Positions 1 through 7,177 are shown, counted from the stretch's first letter. The stretch is DNA of 22,906 nucleotides from CAZERT01 sp964630015 (GCA_964630015.1 CAZVTJ010000012.1:1-22906); one strand, 5' to 3'. Made by a program: numbers and translations. The notes: generated by a model from the sequence alone, not told the origin.

Positions 1-528
1 ATTTCACTTCTTGTTTCCGTCTTATCCATCCTGTCCGGAAGAAAACCGCCGGCAGGCATTCCACAGCAATCCTGGTCCGGTCAAAATAACGAACGGAGTG
101 CCTCCGAAAGTGCTACCCTTATTCGCATTGTCGATGGGGATACGATTGAAGTATCGTTGGGTGGCGCTGTCGAAAAAGTACGGCTTATGGGAATTGATGC
201 GCCAGAATCGGTCGATCCGCGCCGTCCGGTTGAGTGTTATGGAAAAGAATCATCGTCGCACCTATCGTTGCTTCTTGCCGCCCCATCCATTTATTTGGAA
301 AGTGAAAGTACTGCGGCAAATAGGGATAAATATAATCGCCTGCTTCGGTACGTATTTACTCCACGGGGAGAGCTTGTGAATAAAACGATGATTGAGGATG
401 GATATGCGTTTGAATATACCTACGATATTCCCTATACCCGAAGGGATGAGTTTATCCGTGCCGAACATGATGCGCGCAAGTCCGCACGCGGATTATGGAG
501 TCCATCGGCCTGTGCGGGGAAACGGTAA
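1..528 (+). CDS. Thermonuclease family protein (SNase-like), 5' partial
   Basis: The reading frame is open from base 1 to the TAA at 526-528, so the start lies outside the window. The visible 175 residues begin with a hydrophobic stretch (ISLLVSVLSIL), likely the end of a signal peptide or membrane anchor. A staphylococcal-nuclease fold follows. IVDGDTIEV is the first strand signature, RLMGIDAPE carries the equivalents of the SNase catalytic and Ca-binding residues (Arg35, Asp40, Glu43), DKYNRLLRYV carries the equivalent of Arg87, and the end reads ARKSARGLW, as in typical family members. Known members are secreted or anchored Ca-dependent nucleases that cut DNA and RNA. Here it could scavenge external nucleic acid, which would suit an organism with poor nucleotide synthesis (inference). 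It converges on the next gene with only 4 bp between the stop codons. Confidence 0.9.
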   Translation: MSLLVSVLSILSGRKPPAGIPQQSWSGQNNERSASESATLIRIVDGDTIEVSLGGAVEKVRLMGIDAPESVDPRRPVECYGKESSSHLSLLLAAPSIYLESESTAANRDKYNRLLRYVFTPRGELVNKTMIEDGYAFEYTYDIPYTRRDEFIRAEHDARKSARGLWSPSACAGKR

Positions 529-532
529 TTTT

Positions 533-1411
533 TTATTCGTGTGTGCCGATACGGGCAAAAATCCCATGCGGAACCAGTCGTCCATCCTGGCCCGATTCGG
601 CAATTGCAAATTCCCCGGCAGTGATTTCCGATGGGAAACGGTTGGCAAGGGGTGCAAGCAGATGGGCAATGACAAGGGAGGATAGATCTGCGGTATAGGC
701 GTTTACCAAAAAGAATACGGGATGATCGGATAACAACCGGAAACATCCATCCAGAAGACGGGGGAGATCATCTTCAATCTTAAATACCTGCCCCTTTGAA
801 CCGCGGCCGAACCGGGGCGGATCAAGAACAATGCCGTCATAGATATTGCCGCGTTTGGTCTCCCGTGTCACGAACGTTTCCGCATCCTCGGGAATCCACC
901 GGAGAAGCGTTTCAGGAATTCCGTTTCGTGTGCAGTTTTCATGCGCCCAGGAAAGAGCGGGTTTGGAACTGTCCACATGGGTCACGCTGCAGCCTTCCTT
1001 TGCACATGCCACCGTTGCCGCTCCGGTATATCCGAAGAGGTTAAGGACAGACAATGGACGGGATTGTCCGGTACATTGTTTCCTGAGCCAGTTCCAGTTT
1101 GTGGCCTGCTCCGGAAAAACTCCGACATGCTTAAAATCGGTTGGTTCAAGAAGAAAGCTCATGTCGCCATAGGTAAGAATCCAGGGGTTTGGAACGGGTG
1201 TCCGTATGTCCCAACGGGTAGTCTCACCTTCCCGGATAAACCGGGCATCATACGTGTTCCACTGGTCGGGTTTGTGTTTGTTCCACAGGATCCGGGGATC
1301 CGGCCGGATGATCCGGTACCCGGCAAATGATTCAAGTTTTTCACCATCCCCCGAATCGACAAGTTCATATGTTGTCCACGAATCCGGGGAAAGAATGTGG
1401 AGGGAGTGCAT
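533..1411 (-). CDS. Class I SAM-dependent methyltransferase (COG1092/RlmI-like)
   Basis: A 292-residue Rossmann methyltransferase. The SAM-binding motif I is VLNLFGYTG (about residues 122-130), the acidic residue ending strand 2 is D147 in HVDSSKPALSWA, and the catalytic motif IV is LDPPRFGRG (DPPR at 197-200). The DPPR/K-F form followed by G-x-G-x-K-G-x-V-F-K-I-E is typical of the COG1092 group, which includes 23S rRNA cytosine methyltransferases such as RlmI and many uncharacterised members. The N-terminal PUA domain of RlmI is absent; the first 120 residues look like a beta-rich cap instead. RNA methylation is therefore likely, but the target cannot be read from sequence. The ATG lies 6 nt after an extended -10 box on the minus strand, so its mRNA is probably leaderless. 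It is divergent from the PIG-L gene across only 30 bp. Confidence 0.85.
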   Translation of the reverse strand: MHSLHILSPDSWTTYELVDSGDGEKLESFAGYRIIRPDPRILWNKHKPDQWNTYDARFIREGETTRWDIRTPVPNPWILTYGDMSFLLEPTDFKHVGVFPEQATNWNWLRKQCTGQSRPLSVLNLFGYTGAATVACAKEGCSVTHVDSSKPALSWAHENCTRNGIPETLLRWIPEDAETFVTRETKRGNIYDGIVLDPPRFGRGSKGQVFKIEDDLPRLLDGCFRLLSDHPVFFLVNAYTADLSSLVIAHLLAPLANRFPSEITAGEFAIAESGQDGRLVPHGIFARIGTHE

Positions 1412-1417
1412 AGGTGT

Positions 1418-1426
1418 ATTGTATCA
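1418..1426 (-). promoter_or_regulatory. Extended -10 promoter of the methyltransferase gene
   Basis: Read on the minus strand, TGA then TACAAT (1426 down to 1418) forms an extended -10 element. Six bases separate it from the ATG whose A is at 1411. The transcription start would fall on or next to the start codon. No convincing -35 is visible; TTCATA lies at the 17-bp spacing. Confidence 0.55.
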
Positions 1427-1429
1427 TCG

Positions 1430-1435
1430 TATAAT
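1430..1435 (+). promoter_or_regulatory. -10 box of the PIG-L gene
   Basis: A perfect TATAAT is followed after 6 bases by the ATG at 1442. No good -35 is seen, since that position lies inside the divergent methyltransferase gene. The spacing predicts a leaderless transcript. Confidence 0.55.
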
Positions 1436-1441
1436 ACCGCT

Positions 1442-2269
1442 ATGAACCATATCCTCCTTTCCCTGTCCCATCCGGATGACGAATCGTTTATTTTTGGGGG
1501 CACGATTGCCCTGTATGCCAAAATGGGATGGCGCATCACGGCGGTGTATGCAACACATGGACCCGGTGAAAGCGGCAATACTCAGGACTTTTATGCACTA
1601 CGGGAAAAGGAAACGAAGAAAGCGGCTCACACCCTGGGAATTACATCGGTTGAGTTTTTGAAGTATGCGGACGGTTCCTTATCTGCCCTTAACCCGGGTG
1701 AATATGAAGACGCACTGCACCGGATCATATCGCGCGAACTTCCCGATATTGTCCTGACATTTGATACGAACGGATTTTCCAATAATCCCGATTGCATAAA
1801 AACAAGTTTTTCGACAACCTTTGCGTTCCAAAAATATGCAGCCCATCTTAATGACCTTTCATCCATGGAAGCACCAATTGGCAGGGGAAAGGCATGGAAA
1901 GAGCATGATCTGATGCGGTCATTTTCCGAAGTGAAGGTTAATCCTGAGCCGCGGTTGTATTTTTGCTGCGTTCCCGAATCCCTTGCTGCATATATGAAGA
2001 AAGTCGGGGCATATCCAAGCCAGATGTATGGAAAACCATGGAACGGGACGGAGGATAGATCCATAACGACAGTTATCGATATTTCCGAAGTCAGGGAAAT
2101 GAAAAAATCCGCCCTTCTGTGTCATGCCTCCCAGGAAACCGATGTCCGTTCATTTATTGAACCCGATAGTGCCAATCCGTTTCTGATGAAGGAATATTAC
2201 CGGCTGCGAATGCAGGGGATATACGAAATCTTCATGGGGAAAACGGATGCCGTTTCCGATTCCCTCTAA
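1442..2269 (+). CDS. PIG-L (LmbE-like) family deacetylase
   Basis: A 275-residue protein. The start at 1442 gives the family N-terminus MNHILLSLSHPDDE; an ATG 15 codons upstream would put the -10 box inside the gene and was rejected. H10-P-D-D13-E is the zinc and catalytic-base motif of PIG-L deacetylases, which remove N-acetyl groups from GlcNAc-type substrates, as in mycothiol, bacillithiol, GPI-anchor and antibiotic pathways. The second motif is normally HPDH, with the last His the third zinc ligand. Here it reads N115-P-D-C118 in the context TFDTNGFSNNPDCIKTS, so the third ligand would be Cys and the first His is Asn. TFDTNG keeps the usual strand-turn. The protein may use an altered metal site or be inactive as a deacetylase. 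Substrate unknown; no glycan genes adjoin it. Confidence 0.85.
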   Translation: MNHILLSLSHPDDESFIFGGTIALYAKMGWRITAVYATHGPGESGNTQDFYALREKETKKAAHTLGITSVEFLKYADGSLSALNPGEYEDALHRIISRELPDIVLTFDTNGFSNNPDCIKTSFSTTFAFQKYAAHLNDLSSMEAPIGRGKAWKEHDLMRSFSEVKVNPEPRLYFCCVPESLAAYMKKVGAYPSQMYGKPWNGTEDRSITTVIDISEVREMKKSALLCHASQETDVRSFIEPDSANPFLMKEYYRLRMQGIYEIFMGKTDAVSDSL

Positions 2270-2273
2270 CTTC

Positions 2274-2302
2274 TTGTAGTCGGGTTAAACTGATACTATA
2301 AT
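2274..2302 (+). promoter_or_regulatory. Promoter of the rrf2-suf operon
   Basis: TTGTAG (2274-2279), a 17-bp spacer, and a perfect TATAAT (2297-2302) form a sigma70-type promoter. The ATG of the regulator follows after 10 bases, so the leader would be a few nucleotides at most. The -10 box sits in the centre of an inverted repeat (see the operator entry). Confidence 0.7.
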
Positions 2303-2311
2303 AGTATCAGT
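2289..2311. promoter_or_regulatory. Inverted-repeat operator over the -10 box, probably bound by the Rrf2-type regulator
   Basis: ACTGATACTA (2289-2298) and TAGTATCAGT (2302-2311) are perfect 10-bp reverse complements separated by 3 bases. The -10 box TATAAT lies across the centre, so a dimeric protein bound here would block RNA polymerase. Rrf2 proteins are dimers and commonly bind such sites in their own promoters, so autorepression by the adjacent gene is the simplest reading. The site does not resemble the IscR type 2 or cyanobacterial SufR consensus as I recall them. Confidence 0.75.
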
Positions 2312-2312
2312 T

Positions 2313-2717
2313 ATGAAATTCACCAGGACGGAAGAAGTTGCTGTTCTTATCGTTGTTTCCCTTGCCGGGAAAATTACCCCGATTACGATTGCGGAAATTT
2401 CCGCTACCCACGGGATTTCGGTTCCGTTCCTCAAAAAAATTACCCGGCTTCTAAAGTATTCAAAGCTGGTTGAGGCAAAAGAGGGTAGCGGCGGAGGTTA
2501 TTTTCTTGCCCGCACCCCATCCGATATTTGTCTGGCGGATATAATACGCGCGGTATCGGGAAGCGGTGTGGAACCCTTTCTTTCCCCGGATGCCAATTCC
2601 TGTCCGTTTGGAAAACGGTGCATGCCACTTGAAATACGACGGTCCCTTGCATCCGCTCTGTCAAACGCCCTTACCACCGTTACTATTGCCTCACTTATGG
2701 AGAATGAACGTCTATGA
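2313..2717 (+). CDS. Rrf2 family transcriptional regulator (IscR/SufR-like)
   Basis: A 134-residue protein with the Rrf2 winged helix: TIAEISATHGISVPFLKKITRLLKYSKLVEAKEGSGGGYFLA (roughly 25-66) holds the recognition helix and the wing, ending in the family hallmark GGYxLA. DICLADIIRAV (71-81) is the next conserved helix. Cluster-sensing members such as IscR bind [2Fe-2S] through three cysteines spaced C-x5-C-x5-C. Here C97 and C103 keep the first spacing but the third position is R109, so the cluster would need another ligand, perhaps C73 or one from the partner subunit. It is the first gene of the suf operon and its stop overlaps the sufC start by 4 nt (ATGA), so it is very likely the Fe-S-responsive repressor of the operon, acting at the inverted repeat just upstream. 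Confidence 0.9.
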   Translation: MKFTRTEEVAVLIVVSLAGKITPITIAEISATHGISVPFLKKITRLLKYSKLVEAKEGSGGGYFLARTPSDICLADIIRAVSGSGVEPFLSPDANSCPFGKRCMPLEIRRSLASALSNALTTVTIASLMENERL

Positions 2718-3472
2718 AACCGGCACACCGTTTACTGGAAGTATCCAATCTGGAAGCGCGGGTAGGAACCGTGAAAATACTTGACGGTATTGATTTTTCC
2801 ATCGACCGGGGTGAAGTGGTTGCCATTATGGGGCAAAACGGAAGCGGAAAATCAACATTTGCCCATGTTGTCATGGGAAATCCTTCCTATACCACCAGCG
2901 GTTCGCTAGTGTTTTGCGGGAAGAAGATCCTGCCGCTTCCGACCCAGGACCGTGCCCGGCTGGGGATTTTTTTGGGATTCCAGTCGCCGGTTGCCATTCC
3001 CGGTGTCAGTGTGGCCAATATTATCCATGAAATAGGAGTTATAGGTAAAAAAAACGGAAAAACCACTCCGCTTCGGTATAGTGATATCAGCAGCACTGCG
3101 GCAGATCTTGGGATACCGGAAAAACTTTTATCGCGGGGGATCCATGACGGATTTTCCGGCGGGGAACGAAAAAAAATAGAATTGCTTCAGGCAGTATTGC
3201 TGCGTCCCAAACTCGCACTGTTTGATGAACTGGATACGGGTGTTGATGTGGATGCTCTTTCCGTCATGGCCCGTGTAATCGGGAACCTTGCAAAGTCCGG
3301 GACGGGTATCATCGTCATTTCCCATAATACCCGTATTCTGCGGCATTTGCCGGTTTCCCGGGTGGTTGTCTTTGCCGGCGGACGGATTGTCCATTCCGGT
3401 GGGCCTTCGGTTATCGATTCCATCGAAGCAAAGGGATTTTCCCAATTTATACCGGAACTAGCCAACCCATGA
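2714..3472 (+). CDS. sufC: Fe-S cluster assembly ATPase SufC
   Basis: A 252-residue ABC ATPase. Walker A is GQNGSGKST (40-48), the ABC signature is FSGGERKK (147-154), Walker B runs into FDELDTGVDVDAL (D171, E172), and the switch His lies in VISHNTRIL. The D-T-G-V-D-V-D-A-L stretch after Walker B is the SufC version (D-S-G-L-D-I-D-A-L) and separates it from transport ATPases. SufC dimerises on the SufB/SufD scaffold in the cytoplasm and powers cluster assembly. It starts inside the last codon of the regulator and its TGA overlaps the sufB ATG, so the three genes are translationally coupled. sufC comes before sufB here, as in several Gram-positive and archaeal loci. Confidence 0.95.
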   Translation: MKPAHRLLEVSNLEARVGTVKILDGIDFSIDRGEVVAIMGQNGSGKSTFAHVVMGNPSYTTSGSLVFCGKKILPLPTQDRARLGIFLGFQSPVAIPGVSVANIIHEIGVIGKKNGKTTPLRYSDISSTAADLGIPEKLLSRGIHDGFSGGERKKIELLQAVLLRPKLALFDELDTGVDVDALSVMARVIGNLAKSGTGIIVISHNTRILRHLPVSRVVVFAGGRIVHSGGPSVIDSIEAKGFSQFIPELANP

Positions 3473-4866
3473 AACACGTGATTCCCAAAAAACATCCGTA
3501 CGAATTCGGATTCCACGAGAGTGAAACCGCTGTCTTCAAACCGAAAAAAGGTCTGGATGAACCGCTGGTAAAAACGATTTCGGCATTGAAGCAGGAACCT
3601 GTGTGGATGAGGGATTTCCGTGTGGAAAGTTTTGCCCGGTATAGGGGATTTTCCCTTCCGCAGTGGGGGCCGGATTTATCCGGTATTGATTTTGCGGATA
3701 TGTATTATTATCTGCGTCCCATAGACCGTCAGGCAAAAAACTGGAAAGAGCTTCCGCCGGAAATTTTTCGGACGTACGAAAAAATCGGTATGCCGAAAAT
3801 GGAACGGGAATTTCTTGCTGGAGTGTCCGCACAGTACGAAAGCGAAGTGGTCTATAAAAGCGTCGTGGATTCGCTTTCAAAAAAAGGGATTGTTTTTGTC
3901 TCCATGGAAGAAGGCGTATCCAGATATCCCGAATTGGTAAGGGAGTATTTCGGCAAAATTGTTCCGCCGACGGATAATATGTTTGCGGCACTCAACAGCT
4001 GCGTCTGGTCCGGCGGAACGTTTCTGTATGTGCCCAAAGGCGTGCAGGTCGATCTTCCCCTTCAGGCGTATTTCCGGATCAATGCGGCTAGTATGGGGCA
4101 GTTTGAAAGGACGCTTATAATTGCAGACGAAGGATCGAGTGTCCATTATACGGAAGGCTGTACAGCACCGATCTATTCAACGGATTCCCTTCATAGTGCC
4201 GTTGTTGAAATTGTCGTAAAAAAAGGCGCCAGAGTGCGCTATACGACGGTCCAGAATTGGTCCACCAATGTCTATAACCTCGTCACAAAACGGGCGCTTG
4301 TCGGGGAAGAGGGAAGCATGGAATGGGTGGACGGGAATCTTGGGAGCAAAATGACGATGAAGTATCCCAGTGTCTATCTGGTTGGCAGGAAGGCAAAAGG
4401 AAATATTTTATCCATTGCATTTGCCGGGTCGGGCCAGGTGCTGGATGCCGGTGCAAAAGCAATCCACCGTGCACCGGAAACATCATCGCGGATCGTTTCA
4501 AAATCAGTTTCTCTGGGAGGAGGCAGAACATCGTACCGTGGCCGCGTTTATATTCCTGCCGGCGCAACGGATGCCAAAAGCGATGTCGTGTGCGACGCAC
4601 TCATTCTGGATGGAGTATCACGTTCCGATACCTATCCGACCATGGACATTTTGGAGCGCCAAAGTCAGGTTTCCCATGAGGCAAGTGTCGGAAAAATCGG
4701 GGAAGAACAGCTTTATTATTTACAGTCACGCGGGATGGACGAAAACAGTGCAAAATCGCTTATCGTTAACGGATTTATCGAGCCGGTTGCGGGTGTTTTG
4801 CCTCTCGAATATGCTGTGGAACTCAACCGATTGATCGGACTGCGGATGGACGGATCCGTCGGATAG
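3469..4866 (+). CDS. sufB: Fe-S cluster scaffold protein SufB
   Basis: A 465-residue SufB, slightly shorter than the E. coli protein (495). The C-terminal half is the beta-helix core. Residues known from E. coli to be important for cluster building are present by alignment from memory: C231 in EGCTAPIYS (E. coli C254), C375 in VCDALILDG (C405) and E404 in SHEASVGKIG (E434). The end, EFAVEL-type helix plus LIGLRMDGSVG, is almost identical to the family. The N-terminal part (WMRDFRVESF, YYYLRP, RTYEKIGMPKMER) is also typical. SufB receives sulfide from SufS, through a shuttle, and assembles the cluster together with SufC and SufD. The start overlaps the sufC stop by 4 nt. The downstream sufD begins 9 nt after the stop. 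Confidence 0.96.
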   Translation: MKHVIPKKHPYEFGFHESETAVFKPKKGLDEPLVKTISALKQEPVWMRDFRVESFARYRGFSLPQWGPDLSGIDFADMYYYLRPIDRQAKNWKELPPEIFRTYEKIGMPKMEREFLAGVSAQYESEVVYKSVVDSLSKKGIVFVSMEEGVSRYPELVREYFGKIVPPTDNMFAALNSCVWSGGTFLYVPKGVQVDLPLQAYFRINAASMGQFERTLIIADEGSSVHYTEGCTAPIYSTDSLHSAVVEIVVKKGARVRYTTVQNWSTNVYNLVTKRALVGEEGSMEWVDGNLGSKMTMKYPSVYLVGRKAKGNILSIAFAGSGQVLDAGAKAIHRAPETSSRIVSKSVSLGGGRTSYRGRVYIPAGATDAKSDVVCDALILDGVSRSDTYPTMDILERQSQVSHEASVGKIGEEQLYYLQSRGMDENSAKSLIVNGFIEPVAGVLPLEYAVELNRLIGLRMDGSVG

Positions 4867-4875
4867 GACATTACT

Positions 4876-5481
4876 ATGAAACAGATTATTTTTAGCGATA
4901 CATCGTGTACAAAACAGTTTTCCACCCCGCAGGGGAAATCACGGGATATCACCCTCTTTTTGCTGGCAAAAGACCGTGTACACTATCAGCTTGACTTACT
5001 CCTTGATGCTCCCCGGTCAAGCCTACAGGTAGCCGTTTTTATAATTGCACTTCCCGGGTCGCATGTTTCCCTGGCCACCCGCCAGTTACACAGTGCCTGG
5101 GCGGGTCGAAGCAGGATGGACGTAAAAAGCGTCGTGGGAGAGGATGCCTCTGTTATCTATAACGGGTTTATATCCGTTGGAGCAAACGCCCATGGCACCG
5201 ATGCATACGAAAGGAATGCTTCCCTGCTGCTTGGAAACCGTTCGAGGGCCCAAAGCAGCCCGGTATTGGAAATCGAAACGAATGACGTCCACGCAAGCCA
5301 TGGATCGGTTACCTCAATGCCGTCCCGGGATGAACTGTGGTATCTGCAAACCCGCGGCATTGCACCTTCTGATGCGCTCCGGTTGTTGGTTACCGGGTAT
5401 GTGGGTAGCGGCGACGGTCTTGCGCCGCAAAATGCGCGCCGGTGGAACGGGGGATTGGGCGTTATTACAAGATCATTGTAG
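4876..5481 (+). CDS. sufD: Short SufD-like protein (SufBD C-terminal half)
   Basis: Only 201 residues, about half the usual SufD (near 420). The visible part matches the C-terminal beta-helix and helical tail of SufB/SufD: VVGEDASVIYNGFISVGANAHGTDAYERNASLLLG, then IETNDVHASHGSV and DELWYLQTRGIAPSDALRLLVTGYV. H142 in ASHGS matches the functionally important H360 of E. coli SufD; the Cys common two residues before that His is Ala here. The N-terminal 200 residues of standard SufD are missing, and no broken copy is visible in the short gap after sufB, so this looks like a shortened family form rather than a recent deletion. It presumably pairs with SufB and SufC as the second scaffold subunit. 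SufB-SufC assembly with this half-protein is inference. Confidence 0.85.
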   Translation: MKQIIFSDTSCTKQFSTPQGKSRDITLFLLAKDRVHYQLDLLLDAPRSSLQVAVFIIALPGSHVSLATRQLHSAWAGRSRMDVKSVVGEDASVIYNGFISVGANAHGTDAYERNASLLLGNRSRAQSSPVLEIETNDVHASHGSVTSMPSRDELWYLQTRGIAPSDALRLLVTGYVGSGDGLAPQNARRWNGGLGVITRSL

Positions 5482-5482
5482 G

Positions 5483-5510
5483 TTGTTTTGGCTTTGATGC
5501 GTGGTATACT
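5483..5510 (+). promoter_or_regulatory. Internal promoter before sufS
   Basis: TTGTTT (5483-5488), a 16-bp spacer and TATACT (5505-5510) preceded by TGG form an extended -10 promoter. It lies in the only sizeable gap of the suf cluster (48 bp). It may allow sufS and the scaffold gene to be expressed apart from rrf2-sufCBD. Confidence 0.6.
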
Positions 5511-5529
5511 TTGGAATACAGGAGTGCCT

Positions 5530-6759
5530 ATGAAGGATATCCGTACCATACGGAATGATTTTCCGATTCTTAAAAGAACGATCAACGGGAAACGGATCGT
5601 GTATTTGGATTCAACCGCAACGGCACTCAAACCCCAACCGGTTATTGATGCCGTTTCGTCCTATTATACCCACCATACGGCCAATGTTTTCCGTGGGATT
5701 TACACCATGTCCGAAGAAGCAACACAGCTCTATGAACAGTCTAGAAGTGCGGTAGCACACCTGATCGGTGCAAAGCCCAATGAAATCGTCTTTACCAGAA
5801 ACACATCCGAATCCCTCAATCTTTTTGCCTATACCTGGCTTGCCGGTCATGTTTCCCGCGGCGACCGTGTGGTCACGACGATCATGGAACATCACAGCAA
5901 TTTCGTTCCCTGGCAACAGTTTGCAAAAAAATTCGGGTATGAACTGGCCATTTGGTATACCGATGAAAACGGATGTCTGGATGTGGGGAAATTGGATACG
6001 TTAATCACAAACAAAACAAAACTCCTTACCTTTACCGCCGCATCGAATGTATTGGGTACGATTCCGGATGTTGCCTCTATCGTGAAGCGCGCACGGGAAA
6101 TAAACCCCGCGATCTGTATCTGTATCGATGCCGCCCAGGCAGTTCCCCATATGCCCGTTGATGTTACTCTGTGGGGCGCTGATGTTGTCGCATTCTCCGG
6201 CCATAAGATGCTTGGACCCTCCGGAGTCGGCGCTCTTTGGGTAAAGGAAGCGCTTCTTAATGATCTTCCGCCGTTTCTTTTTGGCGGAGACATGATTCGG
6301 GAAGTTCATGAAACGGAAACCGTTTTTAACGAGGTTCCGCATAAATTCGAAGCGGGAACACCCAATATCGAAGGGGTGATTGGATTTGGTGCCGCGGCTT
6401 CGTATTTATCCGCCTTGGGAATGCAGGATGTTAGGAGTCACGAGGAGTCAATCGTTTCCTACGCGCTTTCTCAGCTTGGGAAGATTCCCGGGGTAAGCAT
6501 CTACGGTCCGAAAAATCCTGCAATCCGCGGTGGCGTTATTGCATTCCGGATGGGTAGGGTCCATCCCCATGATATCGCACAGGTATTGGATGAGGACAAT
6601 GTCTGTATCCGCGTCGGGTACCATTGCGCCATGCCGCTTCATGAATATATGGGGATCGGCCCCACCGCACGGGCATCGTTTTACGTATATTCCGACAGGG
6701 ATGATGTCGATGCGCTGGTTGAGTCGCTCAAAAAAGTGAAAAAAATGTTCGGGGAATAA
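5530..6759 (+). CDS. sufS: Cysteine desulfurase SufS
   Basis: A 409-residue PLP enzyme of the class V aminotransferase fold that takes sulfur from cysteine as an enzyme persulfide and leaves alanine. The N-terminus NDFPIL...GKRIVYLDSTATALKPQPVI is typical of SufS/CsdA. The PLP-binding lysine is K226 in FSGHKMLGPSG, the cofactor-facing His is in MEHHSNFVPW, and the active-site Cys is C366 in RVGYHCAMPLH on the short type II loop. The start at 5530 was chosen because GGAG lies 5 nt before it and because an upstream in-frame ATG at 5488 would place the -10 box within the gene. The scaffold gene follows after 3 nt, which makes a desulfurase-scaffold pair. Confidence 0.95.
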   Translation: MKDIRTIRNDFPILKRTINGKRIVYLDSTATALKPQPVIDAVSSYYTHHTANVFRGIYTMSEEATQLYEQSRSAVAHLIGAKPNEIVFTRNTSESLNLFAYTWLAGHVSRGDRVVTTIMEHHSNFVPWQQFAKKFGYELAIWYTDENGCLDVGKLDTLITNKTKLLTFTAASNVLGTIPDVASIVKRAREINPAICICIDAAQAVPHMPVDVTLWGADVVAFSGHKMLGPSGVGALWVKEALLNDLPPFLFGGDMIREVHETETVFNEVPHKFEAGTPNIEGVIGFGAAASYLSALGMQDVRSHEESIVSYALSQLGKIPGVSIYGPKNPAIRGGVIAFRMGRVHPHDIAQVLDEDNVCIRVGYHCAMPLHEYMGIGPTARASFYVYSDRDDVDALVESLKKVKKMFGE

Positions 6760-6762
6760 CGT

Positions 6763-7137
6763 ATGGACATGTACAGGCAGGAAATACTGGATCACTACAG
6801 ACATCCGCATAATTTCGGAACGATAGACCATGCCGCTTGTACCGCCGCTCTTTCCAATACTTCCTGCGGTGACCGGATTCAAATGGATGTGAACATAAAA
6901 AAAGTCGGGGAAAAGGAAATTGTCGATACTATCCGGTTTTCCGGAGTCGGGTGTGCCATATCGATTGCATCCGCGTCGCTGTTAACCGATGCGGTATCGG
7001 GAAAGGACCGTTCGTGGGTTCAGTCACTACAACCGGAATTTATCTACGATCTCTTGGGAACACCGCTTACACCGTCACGGATTAAGTGTGCGCTTCTTCC
7101 CCTGGAAGTACTTCAAAAATCCTTATCGGGAAAATAA
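6763..7137 (+). CDS. sufU: Fe-S scaffold or sulfur-transfer protein, SufU/IscU family
   Basis: A 124-residue NifU N-terminal-like protein. YRQEILDHYRHPHNFG is the family start. The metal-binding residues are C35 and D37 in NTSCGD, C64 in SGVGCAISIASAS and C109 in IKCALLPLE. True SufU zinc proteins carry an insertion of about 20 residues between the second and third Cys. Here the C64-C109 gap is 45, close to the 43 of E. coli IscU, so the insertion is missing. The residue before the last Cys is Lys, as in SufU, not His as in IscU. It could be a sulfur carrier for SufS or a genuine scaffold, and sequence alone does not settle this. It sits 3 nt after sufS. Confidence 0.88.
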   Translation: MDMYRQEILDHYRHPHNFGTIDHAACTAALSNTSCGDRIQMDVNIKKVGEKEIVDTIRFSGVGCAISIASASLLTDAVSGKDRSWVQSLQPEFIYDLLGTPLTPSRIKCALLPLEVLQKSLSGK

Positions 7138-7140
7138 ACC

Positions 7141-7170
7141 TTGCCAACAAAAATCACTCTCCTGTATAGT
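7141..7170 (+). promoter_or_regulatory. Promoter of the ferredoxin-korAB unit
   Basis: TTGCCA (7141-7146), an 18-bp spacer and TATAGT (7165-7170) lie directly after the scaffold-gene stop. The ATG at 7178 follows the -10 box by 7 bases, so the transcript would start at or next to the start codon. Confidence 0.6.
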
Positions 7171-7177
7171 GGTGTAT

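Noticed and set aside
5488..5529. Upstream in-frame ATG for sufS
   Set aside because: It would include the -10 promoter box in the gene, and the added residues match nothing in SufS. GGAG is well placed for the ATG at 5530.
6989..7177. N-terminal extension of the ferredoxin into the scaffold gene
   Set aside because: It overlaps the scaffold gene in another frame and looks like a shadow; the promoter and family length support 7178.
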